Position numbers and translations under genes: made by a program. Under the pieces are notes generated by a model, which made no database searches, had not been told where the DNA came from, and saw nothing but the letters and a program-made list of their open reading frames with translations. A stretch of DNA of 64,000 bases from Clostridia bacterium (GTDB taxonomy: Bacteria > Bacillota > Clostridia > Oscillospirales > CAG-272): the NCBI GenBank assembly GCA_017463485.1, contig JAFTPD010000009.1:124001-188000 (forward strand), read 5' to 3'. Shown here one piece after another: positions 61,353 through 64,000 of the stretch. The number at the start of each line of letters is the position of its first letter. The first letter of the stretch is position 1.

Positions 61353-61880
61353 ATGGTAGATATTATAGCGCAAGCGTTGGGATTGGTGGGACTGTTCATT
61401 ATAGTCCTTTCCTTCCAATTTAAAAAGAACAGCTCCTTCTTTCTGCTTCAGGGCGCGGGAGGATTTATGTTCTTTCTCAACTTCATCCTCATTGGCGCAT
61501 ACGGCGGAGCTATGTTCAACCTCTGCAATCTTCTGCGCGGACTTGTGTTCATGAAGGACGCACGCAAGCCGTGGAAGCTTGCCGTCGTTGAGCTTGCATA
61601 CGCATCCTGCTTTGCCTTTTCCGTCTATCTTGACCATTCGCCAAAGCAAATAATTCTCGTGGCTATCCCCTGCGTGGCGTTGCTTATTATGAGCGTATTC
61701 ATGTGGCTCGGCGACCCGGGGCACATACGTGTCTGTCAGATCGCCTGCTCCTCCCCCGGTTGGATAATACATAATATCTTCAACCTGTCTATCGGAGGAC
61801 TGCTGTGCGAGAGCTTCAATATGATCTCTTCCTTTATATATCTTATAAGACGGAAAAAGAATCCGCAGACCGAGTCATAA
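61353..61880 (+). CDS. YgjV-family inner membrane protein
   Basis: 175 residues with five to six membrane helices. ALGLVGLFIIVLSFQFKKNS and QGAGGFMFFLNFILIGAYGG are typical of the YgjV family (often next to sugar acid or fucose genes). PGWIIHNIFNLSIGGLLCE is the second conserved block. Function unknown. Cotranscribed with the mutarotase gene. Confidence 0.78.
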   Translation: MVDIIAQALGLVGLFIIVLSFQFKKNSSFFLLQGAGGFMFFLNFILIGAYGGAMFNLCNLLRGLVFMKDARKPWKLAVVELAYASCFAFSVYLDHSPKQIILVAIPCVALLIMSVFMWLGDPGHIRVCQIACSSPGWIIHNIFNLSIGGLLCESFNMISSFIYLIRRKKNPQTES

Positions 61881-61882
61881 AT

Positions 61883-61917
61883 AAAAAATGTCCGCGCTAA
61901 CAGCGCGGACATTTTTT
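61883..61917. terminator. bidirectional terminator
   Basis: AAAAAATGTCCGCGC, loop TAACA, GCGCGGACATTTTTT: a 15-bp stem between converging genes. Confidence 0.95.
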
Positions 61918-61919
61918 AT

Positions 61920-62798
61920 TTACTGTATCGTCATTCGCGGACCGCCCGCCTGCTTTCGGAAAGCCTGCGGTGTAGTGCCCTCCACCTTTTTGAACGCTTT
62001 AAAAAACAGCACGTGATCCTTATACCCGCACGCCTCACCTATTGCGGTGGCAGTAAGATCCGTTTCCTGCAATAGCTTTTTAGCGTAGGATATGCGCTTA
62101 ATGGTGATGTATTGCATGGGCGGCACTCCCATGTAGTTTTTAAACACGTGGGACAGATAATATTTGCTGACGTTAAGCTCCTCGCATATCTGATCCATTG
62201 ACTCTATCTCGGTAAAATGAGTGGAAACATATTGGTGGATGCGGGTAAAGATCGCATTTGTGACGAATTTTGCTTCGGAAATATTCGCAAGCCGCAGAAT
62301 ACCGATAAGAATAAGCCGCGCCCAGTACTTTGCCATAAGCTCGTTGTACTGTCTGTCCACCGACACCTCTTCTATAAGTGAGCGGAAATAAAACTCAAAC
62401 TTATACGCATCACCTTTGGTATGTAGAATAGGTGCGGCATCCGCCGCAATAAGGCAATCGGCGGGCAGATTGCTCACCTGAAAATTCGTAATACCGAAAA
62501 AGCCAAGCTCAAGGCCCTCCTTGCCCGTGGTGCGCTCCTCATGGACGGTGTACGGATTATACACGATCAAGTCACCCTTTTCAATGCTGTATACCTTATT
62601 TGCTATTATCGCCTCGCCCCTGCCCGCAAACACGAACATTATCTCGCACAGCGGGTGACTGTGAGCACTTTCATGCCACTCCTTGATTCTCTCCAGCTTG
62701 CCTGCATAGAGGCATTTTGTGTCCAGTTTTATAACGTCCACCTTGGAGTAATTTAGCTTTCTTTTCTCTTTTTTTACATTTTCATCCTTTTCTTTCAT
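61920..62798 (-). CDS. AraC-family transcriptional regulator
   Basis: 292 residues from the ATG at 62798, 5 nt after TTTGGAGGA. N-terminal cupin-like sensor (SAHSHPLCEIMFVFAGRGEA, KGDLIVYNPYTVHEE) and C-terminal double helix-turn-helix (SMDQICEELNVSKYYLSHVFKNYMG, TATAIGEACGYKDHVLFFKAFKK, GTTPQAFRKQ). Divergent from the sugar ABC ATPase gene 300 bp away, so it probably controls that operon in response to its sugar. Confidence 0.93.
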   Translation of the reverse strand: MKEKDENVKKEKRKLNYSKVDVIKLDTKCLYAGKLERIKEWHESAHSHPLCEIMFVFAGRGEAIIANKVYSIEKGDLIVYNPYTVHEERTTGKEGLELGFFGITNFQVSNLPADCLIAADAAPILHTKGDAYKFEFYFRSLIEEVSVDRQYNELMAKYWARLILIGILRLANISEAKFVTNAIFTRIHQYVSTHFTEIESMDQICEELNVSKYYLSHVFKNYMGVPPMQYITIKRISYAKKLLQETDLTATAIGEACGYKDHVLFFKAFKKVEGTTPQAFRKQAGGPRMTIQ

Positions 62799-63038
62799 CA
62801 AGTCCTCCAAATAACAGTGTCATAATTTATATAAAATAGCCAATAAATGTGTCGTTTATTGCTTTTTTGTTTTTTGACATTTTAGTCAAATAAATTCTTA
62901 AAACGCAGACCCAAAATCGTTTTTATTGATAATTTTTATAATTATCCAAGAAAATTATATCATGATTTCGGCGTTTGGGCAATAGTTTTCTTGAATTTTT
63001 TGTGTTTATTTTTGTGAAATCTTTTATATTTTATGCTA

Positions 63039-63067
63039 TTGAAAAAGAACGTATTGGATAGTAAAAT
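63039..63067 (+). promoter_or_regulatory. sigma-A promoter of the sugar ABC operon
   Basis: TTGAAA (63039-63044), 17-bp spacer, TAAAAT (63062-63067). The 240 bp upstream to the AraC gene are very AT-rich and presumably contain the activator sites; I could not define them. Confidence 0.7.
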
Positions 63068-63098
63068 ATATTTGTAATACCGAAAGGAGGTAACCCAA

Positions 63099-64000
63099 AT
63101 GCAGAATTTACTGCTTGAGATGAACGGCATCGACAAGCGATTTCATGGCGTTCACGCTTTGAAGGGCGTTCATTTCGACTTGAAGTGCGGCGAGATACAC
63201 GCACTCGTCGGTGAAAACGGCGCAGGGAAATCCACGTTGATGAAGGTGCTTACGGGCATACATCAGGCGGACGGCGGCAATATCACCTATCTCGGCTCTC
63301 CTTATTCAGTAAAAAATATCGGCGAGGCTCAGCAGCTCGGTATCAGCATGATACACCAAGAGCTGAATATGATGAATCACCTGACCGTTGCGCGAAATAT
63401 TTTCATAGGAAGAGAGCCCATGGCGGGCGGAGTATTTATCAAGGACGGCGATATGATAAAGGAAGCCGAGCGGCTTTTCGAGCATATCGGCATCAAGATA
63501 GACCCATCTATCACTCTCGGAAATCTTACGGTAGGAAAACAGCAGATGGTCGAGATAGCAAAGGCGATCTCCCGCGACTGTAAGCTGCTTATCCTTGACG
63601 AGCCCACCGCGGCTCTTACACAGACGGAGATCGAAGAGCTCTTCCGCATAATGCAGGATCTCAAATCCAAGGGTATCGGAATGATATACATATCCCACCG
63701 TATGGACGAGATCAAGCGCATTTCCGACAGAATAACAGTAATGCGCGACGGCGAATACGTCGGCACTGTCAACACCCAAGAGGTCACCAAGGACGAGATC
63801 ATCAACATGATGATCGGCCGCGTAGTTTACGAGGACCCCAAGACCCACAGCGAGGTCGCTGATGACGCAGAAGTAGTTCTCGAAGTCAGAAACCTGTGTA
63901 GCGGCAAGGCGATAAAGGACGTCAGCTTCACCCTCCGCCGCGGCGAGATACTCGGTCTGTCGGGACTTATGGGCGCGGGACGTACAGAGGTAGCGCGCGC
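63099..64000 (+). CDS. sugar ABC transporter ATP-binding protein (RbsA/MglA type), cut by window end
   Basis: The first 300 residues of a protein normally about 500 long. The ATG follows GAAAGGAGGTAACCCAA. First ATPase domain with Walker A GENGAGKSTLMKVLTG, signature LTVGKQQMVEIAKAI, Walker B LLILDEPTAALT and the switch His in MIYISHRMDEIKRI. The second domain begins at about residue 262 (VVLEVRNLCSGKAIKDVSF). Energises uptake of a pentose or galactose-like sugar. The rest of the operon lies beyond the window. Confidence 0.95.
   Translation, partial: MQNLLLEMNGIDKRFHGVHALKGVHFDLKCGEIHALVGENGAGKSTLMKVLTGIHQADGGNITYLGSPYSVKNIGEAQQLGISMIHQELNMMNHLTVARNIFIGREPMAGGVFIKDGDMIKEAERLFEHIGIKIDPSITLGNLTVGKQQMVEIAKAISRDCKLLILDEPTAALTQTEIEELFRIMQDLKSKGIGMIYISHRMDEIKRISDRITVMRDGEYVGTVNTQEVTKDEIINMMIGRVVYEDPKTHSEVADDAEVVLEVRNLCSGKAIKDVSFTLRRGEILGLSGLMGAGRTEVAR

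Overview
The window looks like a chromosomal segment of a Gram-positive, endospore-forming member of the Clostridia, possibly a gut or rumen lineage; genus cannot be told from sequence alone. The grounds are strong AGGAGG-type ribosome binding sites, about twenty sigma-A promoters that nearly all have exactly 17-bp spacers, a SipL-type spore protein, an archaeal-type (V-type) ATP synthase operon, T-box control, a rimP-nusA-ylxR-ylxQ-infB operon and the yybS-gdpP-rplI-dnaB-tilS-hpt-ftsH order.

Layout. 1-3.7 kb: a truncated solute-binding lipoprotein gene and the dnaG-rpoD pair (minus). 3.8-8.7 kb: sipL (plus), a UPF0371 gene (minus) and an FAD oxidoreductase (plus). 8.7-16.8 kb: a purine operon purE-purM-purN-purD-purL with a small S24/S26-like peptidase translationally coupled to purL, preceded by a 260-nt structured leader with an attenuator. 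16.9-28.6 kb: a large surface protein and the nine-gene V-ATPase operon (minus). 28.8-31.2 kb: the divergent Na+-translocating decarboxylase beta subunit, a small membrane subunit and a sugar isomerase. 31.2-33.8 kb: a metal resistance operon (ArsR/CadC-like repressor, separate HMA protein, P-type ATPase). 33.9-35.9 kb: an SSS symporter behind a T-box whose specifier reads UAC (Tyr). 36.1-37.2 kb: gapA. 37.25-39.2 kb: a hairpin-dense non-coding zone and a small XRE-controlled module of unknown function with paired operators. 39.3-42.4 kb: rpmG-secE-nusG-rplK-rplA and acpP. 42.5-48.2 kb: a NUDIX gene and the rimP-infB operon (minus). 48.4-58.2 kb: yybS-like to ftsH (plus). 58.2-64 kb: tRNA-Gln, a palindrome array, an YwaF-like membrane protein, an XRE-TPR regulator, a FucU/RbsD mutarotase, an YgjV-like protein, an AraC regulator and the start of a sugar ABC transporter ATPase.

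How it fits together. Sodium is the unifying theme of the centre: the V-ATPase rotor subunit keeps all the Na+-ligand residues known from Enterococcus, it is divergent from a Na+ pump decarboxylase subunit, and a Na+/solute symporter lies nearby. Three small membrane-complex subunits here (SecE, the small partner of the decarboxylase, NtpK) carry an unusual added signal peptide and an Ala/Thr/Glu-rich linker, which looks like a lineage habit. Most of the window is ordinary housekeeping. The parts most worth a second look are the hairpin zone plus XRE module (37.3-39.2 kb), the purE leader, the Tyr T-box in front of a transporter, and the shared N-terminal extensions.
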